The notes beneath the pieces are model-generated. The model saw only the letters and a list, made by a program, of their open reading frames with translations. It did no database searches and was not told where the DNA came from. This document shows positions 1 through 9,653 of a stretch of 64,000 nt of DNA, piece after piece (the stretch's first letter is position 1; each line of letters starts with the position of its first letter). The DNA comes from Gracilimonas sp040117685. GTDB lineage: Bacteria; Bacteroidota; Rhodothermia; Balneolales; Balneolaceae. Location of the stretch: assembly GCF_040117685.2 (NCBI RefSeq), contig NZ_JBEDYP020000010.1, forward strand, positions 1 to 64,000, given 5' to 3'. The position numbers and the translations under genes were made by a program.

Positions 1-75
1 ATGTAGCCTTTGGTACATGCCGCCGATATTAACCACTGTTAGCTTTGAACATCTAGGTTTTCGCATTTATCGTGA

Positions 76-1259
76 AACGCTTTCGCGTTTTTCGTCGCCG
101 CTTGGCCAGCTGAGCGGTTAAGGAGGATACGTCAGCTCGGACTTGGTTACCTTGTTTTTCCAGCTGCCGAACATTCCCGGTTTTCACATGCTTTAGGCGC
201 ACTTGAGTTAGGTCAGCGCGTACTTAACAACCTTCGTGAAAAGGATACCACTATCAGTCAACCCGAGTATGAAGGAACCCTGATGGCTATTCTACTGCAT
301 GATGTTGGCCACGGCCCCCTTTCTCACACACTGGAGCATTCGTTGATTAAGGACTTCAACCATGAAATGATGAGCTTATCCATCATGAAAGAGCTCAACA
401 AGGAGTTTCATGGAGCACTGGATACCGCCATCGATATTTTCACCAACCAGCATAAGAAAAAGTTTCTTCACCAATTGATTTCTTCCCAGCTCGATTTAGA
501 TCGTTTGGATTACCTGAGAAGGGACAGCTTTTTTACCGGTGTTTCAGAAGGCACGGTGGGGATTAATCGCATCCTGAAAACCATGCGGGTTTTTAAGGGA
601 AATATCGTGATTGAGAAGAAGGGAATTTATGCGGTAGAGAATTATATCATCGCCCGCCGTTTGATGTACATGCAGGTTTATCAACATAAAACCGTTTTAA
701 GTGCCGATTTTTTACTTCGAAGCATATTTAAACGGGTACATCAGCTTATTGCAAATGGAGAAGAACTGGATTTTACCTCACCGGCCCTTCAGTATTTCCT
801 GACCGAACAGCCTTCAGCTAAGAAAACAATCACCAAACAAATGATTGACCGTTATGCTGAAATGGATGACCACGATGTGTACTTAAGCATAAAAATCTGG
901 AAGAAATGCGGAGACAAATTATACTGTAATCTCTGCCACCGGTTTCTAAACCGGGATTTATCCAGAACCACTTTTTTGGATAGAAGCGAACTAAAGCCCA
1001 GCTGAACGAAATCACCAAAAAAACACAAAAAGCGCTGAAAAAATTACGAATCCCGAATGATGAATCGGCTGTTGAATACTATCTGGGTTTTGAAAACAGT
1101 TATTCGGAAGCCTATAAATATAAAAACGAGAGCATTTGGATATTGGAGGACGAGAAAGCGATTGAGTTTTCGAAAGCTGCGGAGACCAAGAATATTATTG
1201 CATTAACAGAGCCTGTGGTAAAACATTACTGTGTGCATTTAAAAGACATCAGTATTTAA
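76..1259 (+). CDS. HD-domain phosphohydrolase (dGTPase-like), frame broken near its 3' end
   Basis: Probable HD-superfamily metal-dependent phosphohydrolase. Translation from about base 109 gives RLRRIRQLG, then EHSRFSHALG and LLHDVGHGPLSH, the spaced H...HD metal-binding signature of the dGTPase/YdhJ-type HD family; nucleotide or other phosphate-ester substrates are usual but the true substrate is unknown. The frame holds to about base 983, then a missing base moves it: the natural C-terminus (KAQLNEITKKTQKALKK... ending KDISI) reads in another frame to the TAA at 1257-1259. The N-terminus is not recognisable: bases 1-108 do not encode the expected leader in any frame and there is an in-frame TGA at 73-75, so the start given is only the open-frame limit. 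The 3' end overlaps that of the convergent response regulator by four bases. Confidence 0.75.
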
Positions 1260-1690
1260 GAAGCGGTTCTTTGCACCGGTAAAAATTGAGACAGCTTATC
1301 AAACAGTTCTTCTTCTTTAAAGGGTTTTTTCAGGTATTCCGAAAAGCCCTGATCCAATAAATCAGACCTGGATTCTTTGTGTTCGCCTGAAGTAAAAGCA
1401 ATGATGGGTATGCTGTTTACTTTATCCCCGGGGTTCAACTTTCTGATCTTTCTCATGGCTTCAATACCGTCCATCACTGGCATACAAATGTCCATAAGAA
1501 TTACATCAGGCTGTTCCCCTTCAAAGTGTAGCAGAGCTTCTACTCCATTTTCAGCTTCTTGCGTCTCGAAATTATTCCGTTCAAGTATAACCCTGGCCAG
1601 ACTCCTGTTAAACTTCAGATCATCTACAATCAAAGCTTTCAATGCCTTAGTATCTCTTTTTGTTGGAGTATTTTTTAAAACCTGGCTCAT
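1256..1690 (-). CDS. Stand-alone CheY-like response regulator
   Basis: Single receiver domain of 144 residues with no output domain. The acidic pair is in ALIVDDLK (about residues 20-27), the phospho-accepting Asp in ILMDICMPVMDG, the conserved Thr in AFTSG and the conserved Lys in YLKKPF, so it should be phosphorylatable. A basic 15-residue leader (NTPTKRDTK) precedes the domain. It starts at an ATG, 109 bp downstream of folA on the same strand, with no histidine kinase nearby. It may be a diffusible phosphorelay component, but the partner cannot be named from this window. Confidence 0.85.
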   Translation of the reverse strand: MSQVLKNTPTKRDTKALKALIVDDLKFNRSLARVILERNNFETQEAENGVEALLHFEGEQPDVILMDICMPVMDGIEAMRKIRKLNPGDKVNSIPIIAFTSGEHKESRSDLLDQGFSEYLKKPFKEEELFDKLSQFLPVQRTAS

Positions 1691-1799
1691 TCTATAATTA
1701 ATAAGACGGTGTCCGCCATTAACGTATCACATAAAATTATTAAAAGAGCCCGCGGATTACAGGTTAATCTTTCTTAATTAATACTTGCTAATACAGGTG

Positions 1800-2268
1800 T
1801 CAGGGGCGCTTATAGGTGATGAAGCTGAGCTCTTCATGATCTTCTCTCGACACTTCCTTCCAGGATGTTCCTATTTCGTCTCTATACTCCGGAAAATAGG
1901 TATCACCGTCATACTCCTGATGGATTTCAGTGATGATAAGCTTATCGGCTATATCCATGGTTTCTCTGTATAATACACCACCACCAATGATAAAAACCTC
2001 CTCCTCATTAGACGATTTTAATGCATCTTCAAGAGAAGAATAGGTATCAACGTTATCGTATTTTTGTGTTGTGGAGAGCACAATATTTTTCCGCTCAGGA
2101 AGGGGAATTTCATTGAGTTCCTCAAAAACACCCCGGCCCATAATAATGGTTTTACCAAGAGTGGTTCTTTTGAAGTGTTTTAAATCTTCCCGGATACCTC
2201 CAGGGCAACCCTCCCTCTTTTCCTATCACAAGGTTGGGGTCGTGTGCAGCAACAAGCGTGATGGTCAT
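1800..2268 (-). CDS. folA: Dihydrofolate reductase, frame broken by one extra base
   Basis: Dihydrofolate reductase regenerates tetrahydrofolate with NADPH after the thymidylate synthase reaction. The N-terminus reads MTITLVAAHDPNLVIGKEGGLPWRYP from an ATG that overlaps the thyA stop as ATGA; this holds the DHFR NxxIGxxGxLPW signature. About 80 bases in, near 2185-2192, one extra base shifts the frame; the rest continues as EDLKHFKRTTLGKTIIMGRGVF, EEVFIIGGG and the C-terminal SFITYKRP. Repaired length is about 155 residues, normal for chromosomal DHFR. The damage looks like a consensus error because both halves are fully conserved. Confidence 0.85.
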
Positions 2269-3113
2269 ACCGCAACCTCAAATTTAATTACCGGATCAGG
2301 ATCGTAATTTTCCAGGGTAAAATCATCAAAGGTGAGTTCATCAACCGGCTTATTGGTTATTTTAAGAGTAGGAAGCGGTTTAGGCTTTCGGGTAAGCTGC
2401 TCTTTCAAGCCGTCAACGTGGTTAACGTGGATATGGGCGTCTACAATGGTATGAGCAAAGGTACCCGGCTCAAGGCCCACTTCCTGGGCAATAGCCATGG
2501 TTAAGGCAGAATAGCATGCCAGGTTAAACGGAATACCCAGGGCAATATCACCGGAGCGTTGAGTCAGATGGCAGTTTAATTTACCATCCGCTACATTGAA
2601 AATATACATCAGGTGGCATGGTGGAAGGCCCATTTCATCAAGCAAACCCGGATGCCAGGCACTCACAACAATCCGCCTGCTGTTCGGATTATTCTTTAGC
2701 ATATCAATGGCACGCTGAACCTGATCAAACTCTTTGCGAACCCAAACTTCTTTATCCAGTGCTGAGCCATTTCCTTCAAATCGTACCGATTCTTTTTCAA
2801 AATACGGAAACCTTCGCCAGAGTACGGGATAAATTGGCCCCACATGCCCGTCTTCATCCGCCCAGGCATCCCAAATATGGCAATCGTTTTCATCGCGCAA
2901 CCAGCGAATGTGATCCTCTCCCCTCAGGTACCAGAGCATTTCTAAAATCACCGACCTGAAATATACTTTTTTGGTTGTTAGCAGAGGAAAACCTTCCGAT
3001 AAATCTACTTTATAATATTCTGCGAAATTTGAAATCGTATCGGTGCCGGTCCGGTTTTCTTTCCTGACCCCATTTTCAAGTACGCTTTTTACAAGATCGT
3101 GGTATGCTTTCAT
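2265..3113 (-). CDS. thyA: Thymidylate synthase (folate-dependent)
   Basis: Makes dTMP from dUMP using methylene-tetrahydrofolate, giving dihydrofolate for FolA, whose gene overlaps this one by four bases. The catalytic Cys is in GLPPCHLMYIF, followed by the dUMP-binding LTQRSGDIALGIPFN and VDAHIHVNHVDGL. It has 282 residues, slightly longer than E. coli ThyA because of a charged stretch after WRRFPYFEKE. The ATG start lies 16 bp after mgtE on the same strand, so mgtE-thyA-folA is a likely operon. Confidence 0.97.
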   Translation of the reverse strand: MKAYHDLVKSVLENGVRKENRTGTDTISNFAEYYKVDLSEGFPLLTTKKVYFRSVILEMLWYLRGEDHIRWLRDENDCHIWDAWADEDGHVGPIYPVLWRRFPYFEKESVRFEGNGSALDKEVWVRKEFDQVQRAIDMLKNNPNSRRIVVSAWHPGLLDEMGLPPCHLMYIFNVADGKLNCHLTQRSGDIALGIPFNLACYSALTMAIAQEVGLEPGTFAHTIVDAHIHVNHVDGLKEQLTRKPKPLPTLKITNKPVDELTFDDFTLENYDPDPVIKFEVAV

Positions 3114-3129
3114 CGAAATATATTGGGCT

Positions 3130-4512
3130 TTAAAGTAAGGTTCCGCTTAAAAGTACAATTGCTATGGTAAAATAAATAATGATTCCACTCACATCTACTA
3201 TGGTTGCAACAAAAGGTGCAGAAGATACAGCCGGATCCAAATTCATTTTTGAAAGGAAAAACGGCAGCATGGCTCCGGTAAAATTCCCAAATAACACAAT
3301 GGAAAAAAGGCTCAATCCAATAACTCCGGCAGTAAGGAATACGGTGTTCGTCAGCTCTGCTCCCCCAATTAAATCCCAACCTATTAAGGTGAAAAAGCCT
3401 AAAAGACCTATTAAGCCACCGAGCATGAGACCGGATGTAAATTCCCGCCTGAATACTTTTTTCCAGTCTTCCGGCTTAAGGTCGTCGGTGGCGAGTGCAC
3501 GAATGACCAATGTTGCTGCCTGAGAGCCTGAATTACCTCCGCTTGAGATAATCAATGGGACAAAAAACGACAGAGCCACTACTTTCTGAAGCACTTCTTC
3601 ATACCCACCCATTGCGATGGCTGTTAAAATCTGACCTACAAAAAGAACAATCAGCCACCAAAGCCGTTTTTTAACAATATCAAAAATGGAGGATTGAGAA
3701 TAATAGTCATCCAGGGCATCCATACCCGCCATTTTCTGCATATCCTCGGTAGTCTCTTCCTCGGCTACATCTATTACGTCATCGGCGGTCACTATTCCCA
3801 CAAGTACTCCATCCGAATCAACTACAGGCAAAGCTACCCGGTCATATTTGGCCAGCATCTTTACCGCCTCTTCCTGGTCATCATAAACGGAAAGAGCTTC
3901 AAAAGAGCGGTCCATTAACACGTCAATCTGATCCTCCTGATTGGCGAGGATGAGGTGCGTGATCCGCAAGTCATCAATAAGATGCTCTTTGTCATCAACC
4001 ACATAAATCACATTGATGGTCTCGGCAGTTTCACCATACTTTCTGATATGAGCCATACTCCTTTCTATCGTCCAATCCGATTTTACCCGAACGTAACGTG
4101 GCGTCATTAAACGACCAACACTTTCTTCCGGGTATCCCAACAGTTTTTTAAGCTGTTTCTGGTCTTCCCGGTTAATGGAGTTCATCACCCGTTGGGTAAG
4201 GTGGCCCGGCAGTTCCTCTAAAATCGAAACCTGCTCATCCGGTTCCAGGTTGCCCATTACATCGCTCAGCTGTTGCTTGTTGAACAGTTCCAGAAGTTCC
4301 ACTCCTTTAGAAGACGGGAGTTCTGTAAAAACATCAGCAGCCACCGGTTTCTTCAAAAGCCGGAAAACGACGACAGCAATATCACCCTGCAATTCCAGTA
4401 ACAGATCAGCTATGTCAGCAGCAGGCACATCGTTCAATACCTCTTTCAAGGCAACCCAATCTTTGGAAGAGATGAGCTCTTCGAATTCCGGTTTTATGAG
4501 TTGAACAAACAT
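3130..4512 (-). CDS. mgtE: Magnesium transporter MgtE
   Basis: Homodimeric Mg2+ channel of the inner membrane. Order: N-terminal superhelical MgtE_N domain (about residues 1-130), two CBS domains (about 135-255) that act as the cytosolic Mg2+ sensor, then a five-helix membrane domain (about 280-460). The pore motif with the conserved NSGSQAATL is present at the start of the membrane part. Its 460 residues are the family's normal length. The 113 bp upstream separate it from rnc; I see no exact TAnnTTTG element there. MgtE genes are often controlled by Mg2+ riboswitches elsewhere; nothing long enough for one is visible here. Confidence 0.95.
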   Translation of the reverse strand: MFVQLIKPEFEELISSKDWVALKEVLNDVPAADIADLLLELQGDIAVVVFRLLKKPVAADVFTELPSSKGVELLELFNKQQLSDVMGNLEPDEQVSILEELPGHLTQRVMNSINREDQKQLKKLLGYPEESVGRLMTPRYVRVKSDWTIERSMAHIRKYGETAETINVIYVVDDKEHLIDDLRITHLILANQEDQIDVLMDRSFEALSVYDDQEEAVKMLAKYDRVALPVVDSDGVLVGIVTADDVIDVAEEETTEDMQKMAGMDALDDYYSQSSIFDIVKKRLWWLIVLFVGQILTAIAMGGYEEVLQKVVALSFFVPLIISSGGNSGSQAATLVIRALATDDLKPEDWKKVFRREFTSGLMLGGLIGLLGFFTLIGWDLIGGAELTNTVFLTAGVIGLSLFSIVLFGNFTGAMLPFFLSKMNLDPAVSSAPFVATIVDVSGIIIYFTIAIVLLSGTLL

Positions 4513-4625
4513 GGATTTTTCTTTTGAATGGGCCTGTAGTGGACGGGCTAAGAATCGGGCTTAATCCATCAAAAAACAAGTTTGGTGATGCTTATTTCTG
4601 TATAATCGCCCGGGAAAATAAGTAA

Positions 4626-5372
4626 TCAGTCTTTAATACTCTTGAGTGCTTCGCGGGCTGCTTTTTGTTCGGCCTTTTTCTTGCTTTTTCCGATACCCGT
4701 CCCAAGTTGTTTATCCCCTATGAGTACTTTTACTTCGAAGGTACGATTATGTCCCGGCCCGCTTTCATTGATCAGTTCATATTGAGGTATAGGCATTTTC
4801 TCAGCCTGGGCATATTCCAGCAGCGCACTTTTATAATTGTCGAGCGTATTTATGAGTTCTTTGATGATCAGGTTTTCTTCGATCACCTTATCAACAAACC
4901 CGAAAGCATGCTGATATCCCTTTGTGATGTAGATGGCAGCTATGATGGACTCAAAAGCATCAGCCAGGATACTTTTCGAAACTTTAGCGCTACCGTTTCT
5001 CTCCCCAAGCTCCATTAAGTCTTCGATGCCCAGCTTCTTTGAAAAATCAGAAAGAGTCTCTCCCCTCACGAGCTTGGCTCGCACTTTAGTTAAAAATCCC
5101 TCGTCCTTTTCAGGGTACTGATTGAATAAAATTTCAGCGGCAATCAAATCCAGAACGGCATCCCCTAAAAATTCGAGGCGTTCATAAGAGTCATAGGTTT
5201 CATATTGCTCCTGGGAAAGCGTGGAGCGATGGCGAAGAGCCTTTAGAAAAAGAGAAGGATCGTCGATTTGAAAACCAACGATCCTTTCTAATTTCTCAAT
5301 TCTGCTTTTAAGTTCAGGGCTAAGATCTGATTTCTTCTTCTTAGTAAAAAGAGACCTGAACCAATCGGGCAT
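4626..5372 (-). CDS. rnc: Ribonuclease III
   Basis: Double-strand-specific endoribonuclease for rRNA and mRNA processing. The catalytic RNase III signature ERLEFLGDAVLDLI is present at about residues 83-96, and the C-terminal third is a double-stranded-RNA-binding domain ending in KKAEQKAAREALKSI. A basic 25-residue extension (FTKKKKSDL) precedes the domain. It is the last gene of the fab cluster, six bp after fabF, which is its usual place in Bacteroidota-type genomes. Confidence 0.97.
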   Translation of the reverse strand: MPDWFRSLFTKKKKSDLSPELKSRIEKLERIVGFQIDDPSLFLKALRHRSTLSQEQYETYDSYERLEFLGDAVLDLIAAEILFNQYPEKDEGFLTKVRAKLVRGETLSDFSKKLGIEDLMELGERNGSAKVSKSILADAFESIIAAIYITKGYQHAFGFVDKVIEENLIIKELINTLDNYKSALLEYAQAEKMPIPQYELINESGPGHNRTFEVKVLIGDKQLGTGIGKSKKKAEQKAAREALKSIKD

Positions 5373-5378
5373 GAATGT

Positions 5379-6623
5379 TTAGTCCTTGTACTTTTTAAAT
5401 ACGAGGGTTGAATTATGGCCGCCAAAACCAAATGCATTGTTAAGTGCATACTCAACATCGCGAACTACCGCTTCATTAGCTGTGTAGTTCAGGTCACATT
5501 CAGGATCCTGATTTTCGATGTTAACAGTTGGAGGAACCATACCATGATATATAGCCAGAAGTGATGCGATAGACTCGATAGCACCTGCTGCTCCCAAAGT
5601 ATGACCATGCATACTCTTGGTAGAATTCAGGTTAATTTTCTTCGCATGATCACCAAATACTTTTTTAATAGTATTGGTTTCGGCTATATCACCTAACGGC
5701 GTGGATGTACCATGCATGTTAATGTGATCTACATCTTCCGGCTTAATGCCCGCTGCCTTCATGGCTTTGGTCATGGCCAGGATTACCCCGTTTCCATCCG
5801 GATCAGGGGCTGTGATGTGATGTGCATCAGCAGAAAAGCCATACCCTTTGATTTCACCGTAAATACGTGCACCACGATCGAGAGCAGATTCCAGGCTTTC
5901 CAGAATGAAAATACCTGCACCTTCACCCAATACAAATCCATCACGATCTTTATCGAATGGACGTGAGGCTGTTTCCGGAGAATCGTTTCGGGTAGACATT
6001 GCCTTCATGCTGTTGAAACCGGAGATCCCGATTTTGGTAACCGGAGCTTCCGTTCCACCGGCAACGGCATAGTCTGCCTGTCCATACCGGATGGTATCAT
6101 AGGCAAGCCCGATGTTATGAGAACCCGTAGCGCATGCTGATACCGCACAGTAGTTCGGACCTTTGAATCCATATTTGATGGAAATTTGGCCGGATACGAT
6201 ATCTGGAATAAGCATAGGGATAAAGAATGGGGAAACCCCTCTTGGCCCGTGCTCATGAAACGATATCGATTGCTCATAGAAAGTTTCCATGCCACCGATA
6301 CCGGTTCCCACCAATACAGCAACCTCGTCCTTATTTATGTTTTCCAGATCAAGCTTACTGTCTTCGAGCGCTTCGCCGGAAGCGATAAGGGCATACTGTG
6401 CCACTTTATCTAACCGCCGGGCTTCTTTACGATCGAAATAGTTGGAATAATCGTAGTCCTCAATCTGAGCAGCAAATTTTGTGGCGAAGTCGGTTGTATC
6501 AAAATGTTCGACAGGCCGGACTCCGTTTTTACCTGAAACTAAACCGTTCCAGAAGTCCGGTGCACTTTTCCCAATTGGGGTGAAGGCACCGATACCTGTT
6601 ACTACAACTCTGCGAGTGCTCAT
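5379..6623 (-). CDS. fabF: 3-oxoacyl-ACP synthase II
   Basis: Condensing enzyme that elongates acyl-ACP with malonyl-ACP. The Cys-His-His triad is visible: VSACATGSHN, NMHGTSTPLGD and SMHGHTLGAAG. The 414-residue length is normal. Start ATG at 6623, 37 bp downstream of acpP, its substrate carrier, so the two are very probably co-transcribed. Confidence 0.98.
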   Translation of the reverse strand: MSTRRVVVTGIGAFTPIGKSAPDFWNGLVSGKNGVRPVEHFDTTDFATKFAAQIEDYDYSNYFDRKEARRLDKVAQYALIASGEALEDSKLDLENINKDEVAVLVGTGIGGMETFYEQSISFHEHGPRGVSPFFIPMLIPDIVSGQISIKYGFKGPNYCAVSACATGSHNIGLAYDTIRYGQADYAVAGGTEAPVTKIGISGFNSMKAMSTRNDSPETASRPFDKDRDGFVLGEGAGIFILESLESALDRGARIYGEIKGYGFSADAHHITAPDPDGNGVILAMTKAMKAAGIKPEDVDHINMHGTSTPLGDIAETNTIKKVFGDHAKKINLNSTKSMHGHTLGAAGAIESIASLLAIYHGMVPPTVNIENQDPECDLNYTANEAVVRDVEYALNNAFGFGGHNSTLVFKKYKD

Positions 6624-6660
6624 AGGAATATGTTATTAAATGTAGTACGTATTAAACTAA

Positions 6661-6900
6661 TTAAGACAGTTTTCCTGAAAGGTAACTTACAGCATCCCCT
6701 ACAGTGGCGATGTTTTCAGCGTCTTCGTCAGGAATACTGAGATCGAATTCTTTTTCGAACTCCATGATCAATTCTACTGTATCCAGTGAATCGGCTCCGA
6801 GATCGTTAGTGAAGTTTGCATCACCTGCAACTTCTGATTCGTCTACACCAAGTTTATCTACAATGATAGCTTTTACTTTTGATTCTACGTCTTGTGACAT
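6661..6900 (-). CDS. acpP: Acyl carrier protein
   Basis: Acidic 79-residue carrier of growing acyl chains. The phosphopantetheine attachment Ser is in GADSLDTVE at about position 38. Preceded by AAAAGGACACAAT, one of few recognisable Shine-Dalgarno-like sequences in this window, fitting high expression. The 99-bp gap to fabG is the longest in the fab run. It holds a loose promoter candidate on the minus strand (TTG, about 20 bp, then TAAGTTGA), so acpP may also have its own promoter. Confidence 0.98.
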   Translation of the reverse strand: MSQDVESKVKAIIVDKLGVDESEVAGDANFTNDLGADSLDTVELIMEFEKEFDLSIPDEDAENIATVGDAVSYLSGKLS

Positions 6901-6999
6901 ATTGTGTCCTTTTCAGTGATTAGTTGGTAATTATAATTTTTATAAAATAAGTGTTTTCAACTTAAAAATTCAGTCTGGTATCTGCAATACGTAACCGTA

Positions 7000-7749
7000 T
7001 TACATTGCCATGCCGCCATCAACCCGAATTACTTCCCCGGTAATGTAGGAACTCATATCCGAGGAAAGGAATACAACGGCGTCAGCAACTTCGTTCGCCT
7101 CTCCTGCTCGGCCTAATGGAGTTTCAGCTTTGATACCTTCCAAAACTTTTTCATCAAGTTCGCCGGTCATGTCGGTCAGAATATATCCCGGAGCAATTAC
7201 ATTTGCACGAATATTTCTGGATGAAAGTTCTTTGGCGTATGATTTTGTAAATCCAATAATACCGGCTTTGGATGCCGCGTAATTACTTTGGCCTGCATTT
7301 CCGGAAATTCCTACTACGGAACTGATATTAATGATAGATCCGCCCCGATTTCTCATCATGGGTTTTGCGGCTGCTTTGGAGTAATTGAAAATACTTTTAA
7401 GATTTGTGGTGATTACATCATCCCACTGATCTTCGCTCATGCGAAGGATCAAATTATCTTTGGTGATGCCGGCATTGTTTACAATCACATCCAATTTTTC
7501 CCAGTCATTCACAATCTCATTGATCACTTCTTCAGCACGTTCAAAATTAACCGCATCTGCCTGTAGTGCTTTCGCTTTCCGACCTTTTGCCTCAATTTCT
7601 GCTTTCACTTCTTCTGCCGCATCTACCGAGCGAGCATAGGTGATGGCTACATCGGCACCAAAATCAGCCAGCTTAAGGGCAATGGCTCTTCCAATACCCC
7701 GGCTGCCTCCGGTTACCAAACACGTTTTTCCTTCAAGTGTTAAACTCAT
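7000..7749 (-). CDS. fabG: 3-oxoacyl-ACP reductase
   Basis: NADPH-dependent short-chain dehydrogenase that reduces beta-ketoacyl-ACP. The Rossmann motif TGGSRGIGRA is at residues 14-23, the NNAG motif follows, and the catalytic Ser (INISSVVG) and YAASK are in place. It ends with the family's typical ITGEVIRVDGGMAM. Nine bp downstream of fabD. Confidence 0.98.
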   Translation of the reverse strand: MSLTLEGKTCLVTGGSRGIGRAIALKLADFGADVAITYARSVDAAEEVKAEIEAKGRKAKALQADAVNFERAEEVINEIVNDWEKLDVIVNNAGITKDNLILRMSEDQWDDVITTNLKSIFNYSKAAAKPMMRNRGGSIINISSVVGISGNAGQSNYAASKAGIIGFTKSYAKELSSRNIRANVIAPGYILTDMTGELDEKVLEGIKAETPLGRAGEANEVADAVVFLSSDMSSYITGEVIRVDGGMAM

Positions 7750-7758
7750 AGTCTGTTT

Positions 7759-8646
7759 TTATTGATGTCCTGAAATTTCTACGTCTTTCAATGTTCTTTT
7801 TACCAAGCCCTGAAGCACTTTACCGGGACCAACTTCGACAAAGGCATCAGCTCCGTCAGAGCTCATGTTGTTCAAAGTTTGTGTCCAGCGTACCGGATTC
7901 AATAACTGATTTAACAAATTTGATCTGATCTCTTCAGGATCAGTAGTAGCTTTGGCAGTGTAGTTACTGTAAATCGGGCAGTTTGTTTCGCTGATGTCCA
8001 ATTGTTCGAGCTGTTTTTTCAACCCGTCATAAGCAGGCTGCATTAAAGAGGAATGAAAAGCTCCACTTACGGGCAGTAATTTTGCCATCCGGGCTCCATT
8101 TTCTTTGGCAAGCTCTACGGCTTTTTCAACGGACTCCTGATAACCTGAAATCACCAACTGTCCCGGACAATTATAATTAGCTGCGATTACTTCTTTGCCG
8201 GTTTCTTCAGATGCTTGTGCACAAACTTTTTCAACCGCATCGTCATCCATTCCGATGATAGCGGCCATGGTTCCCGGATTATCAGTGCCGGCTTTTTGCA
8301 TTAACTCACCACGACGGCGAACAATTTTGAGTGCATCTTCAAAAGATACAGCTCCACAGGCTACCAATGCAGAAAACTCTCCCAGACTATGTCCGCCAAC
8401 CATATCAGGGGTTGCTCCCAGTGTTTTAAATAGAGCCACCGAGTGGAGGAAAATAGCGGGTTGTGTAAACTCTGTTTGGGTTAGTTTTTCTTGCGGACCT
8501 TCAAACATGATGTTCTTCAGATTGATGCCCAAAATTTCATTGGCATCATCAAAATACTTTGCCGCATGCGGATTTGAGTCATATAACTCCTTCCCCATAC
8601 CAACAAACTGCGATCCCTGTCCGGGAAATAAATAGGCCGTACTCAT
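7759..8646 (-). CDS. fabD: Malonyl-CoA:ACP transacylase
   Basis: Loads malonate onto ACP. The N-terminal FPGQGSQFVGMG and the nucleophile elbow GHSLGEF are present, with the catalytic His in GAFHSSLM. The 295-residue length is normal. Its stop lies nine bp before fabG and its start one bp after fabH, so translation is probably coupled within the cluster. Confidence 0.98.
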   Translation of the reverse strand: MSTAYLFPGQGSQFVGMGKELYDSNPHAAKYFDDANEILGINLKNIMFEGPQEKLTQTEFTQPAIFLHSVALFKTLGATPDMVGGHSLGEFSALVACGAVSFEDALKIVRRRGELMQKAGTDNPGTMAAIIGMDDDAVEKVCAQASEETGKEVIAANYNCPGQLVISGYQESVEKAVELAKENGARMAKLLPVSGAFHSSLMQPAYDGLKKQLEQLDISETNCPIYSNYTAKATTDPEEIRSNLLNQLLNPVRWTQTLNNMSSDGADAFVEVGPGKVLQGLVKRTLKDVEISGHQ

Positions 8647-8647
8647 C

Positions 8648-9640
8648 TTATTTCATCCCCCATGTTAAGTAAATGGCACCCCACGTAAAACCGCCGCCAA
8701 AGGCAGCCAATATGATATTGTCGCCATGATTCAACTTATCTTTCCAATCATACAAACAAAGCGGAATGGTAGCCGCTGTTGTATTTCCATATTTATTGAT
8801 ATTGATCATCACTTTCTCGTTAGAAAGTCCCATACGGCGTGCCGTAGCATCAATAATTCTCAGGTTAGCCTGATGCGGAACCAGCCACGCTACTTCTTCA
8901 GGATCCAGGTTGTTACGCTCCATAATTTCAAGCGAAACATCGGCCATACCCATCGTAGCTTTTTTGAATACTGCACGACCATCTTGTTGGAGGTAGTGCA
9001 TTCCTTTAGCTACGGTTTCTTCGTTGGCCGGATTTCTACTACCGCCGGCCGGTTGGTAAAGGCTGCATTCTGAATCACCTTCAGTGTAATGCTTCTGATC
9101 AATAATTCCGGTTCCGTCTTCCGATTCTTCCAACAGCACTGCGCCTGCGCCATCACCAAACAAAATACAGGTAGTTCTGTCGGTCATATCCAGAATAGAA
9201 CTCATCTTATCGGTACCAATCACCAGCACTTTTTTGGCCCGGCCCGACTCGATATACATAGCTCCTGTACTCAACGCATAAAGAAATCCTGAACACGCAG
9301 CTGAAAGATCGAAAGCGAAAGCATTTTTTGCCCCGATTTTCTTTTGTACCAGGCATGCTGTTGCCGGAAATAAATAATCAGGAGTTACCGTAGCCAGAAT
9401 AATAAGGTCGATCTCTTCGGCAGAAATACCCCGATTTTTAAGCACTTCTTTTGCAGCCTCAGCTCCCATAAATGCCGTTGCTTTGTCCGGGTCTTTCAAA
9501 ACCCTACGCTCTTCAATTCCGGTGCGCGTTCTGATCCATTCATCATTGGTATCTACCAGTTTCTCAAGATCTTTGTTTGTCATTCGATCTTCAGGCAGAT
9601 AATGTCCTACCGATGTAATTTTAGCTCGTTTTACTTCCAT
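8648..9640 (-). CDS. fabH: 3-oxoacyl-ACP synthase III
   Basis: Starts fatty acid synthesis by condensing acyl-CoA with malonyl-ACP. Cys nucleophile in DLSAACSGFLYALSTG (about residue 114), His in WLVPHQANLRII and Asn in NKYGNTTAATI form the FabH triad. The 330 residues are normal. The gene sits 13 bp after plsX, the usual plsX-fabH pair. Confidence 0.98.
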   Translation of the reverse strand: MEVKRAKITSVGHYLPEDRMTNKDLEKLVDTNDEWIRTRTGIEERRVLKDPDKATAFMGAEAAKEVLKNRGISAEEIDLIILATVTPDYLFPATACLVQKKIGAKNAFAFDLSAACSGFLYALSTGAMYIESGRAKKVLVIGTDKMSSILDMTDRTTCILFGDGAGAVLLEESEDGTGIIDQKHYTEGDSECSLYQPAGGSRNPANEETVAKGMHYLQQDGRAVFKKATMGMADVSLEIMERNNLDPEEVAWLVPHQANLRIIDATARRMGLSNEKVMININKYGNTTAATIPLCLYDWKDKLNHGDNIILAAFGGGFTWGAIYLTWGMK

Positions 9641-9653
9641 GAAGAATTTTAGC

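Noticed and set aside
2..121. 39-codon open frame at the left edge (ends in a TAA directly before AGGAGG), suggesting the end of another gene
   Set aside because: No recognisable motif, and the bases after it are the coding sequence of the HD protein in another frame; likely chance in an unreliable region.
4513..4625. Possible Mg2+ riboswitch before mgtE
   Set aside because: 113 bp on the minus strand with no clear stems or known core sequence; nothing supports it.
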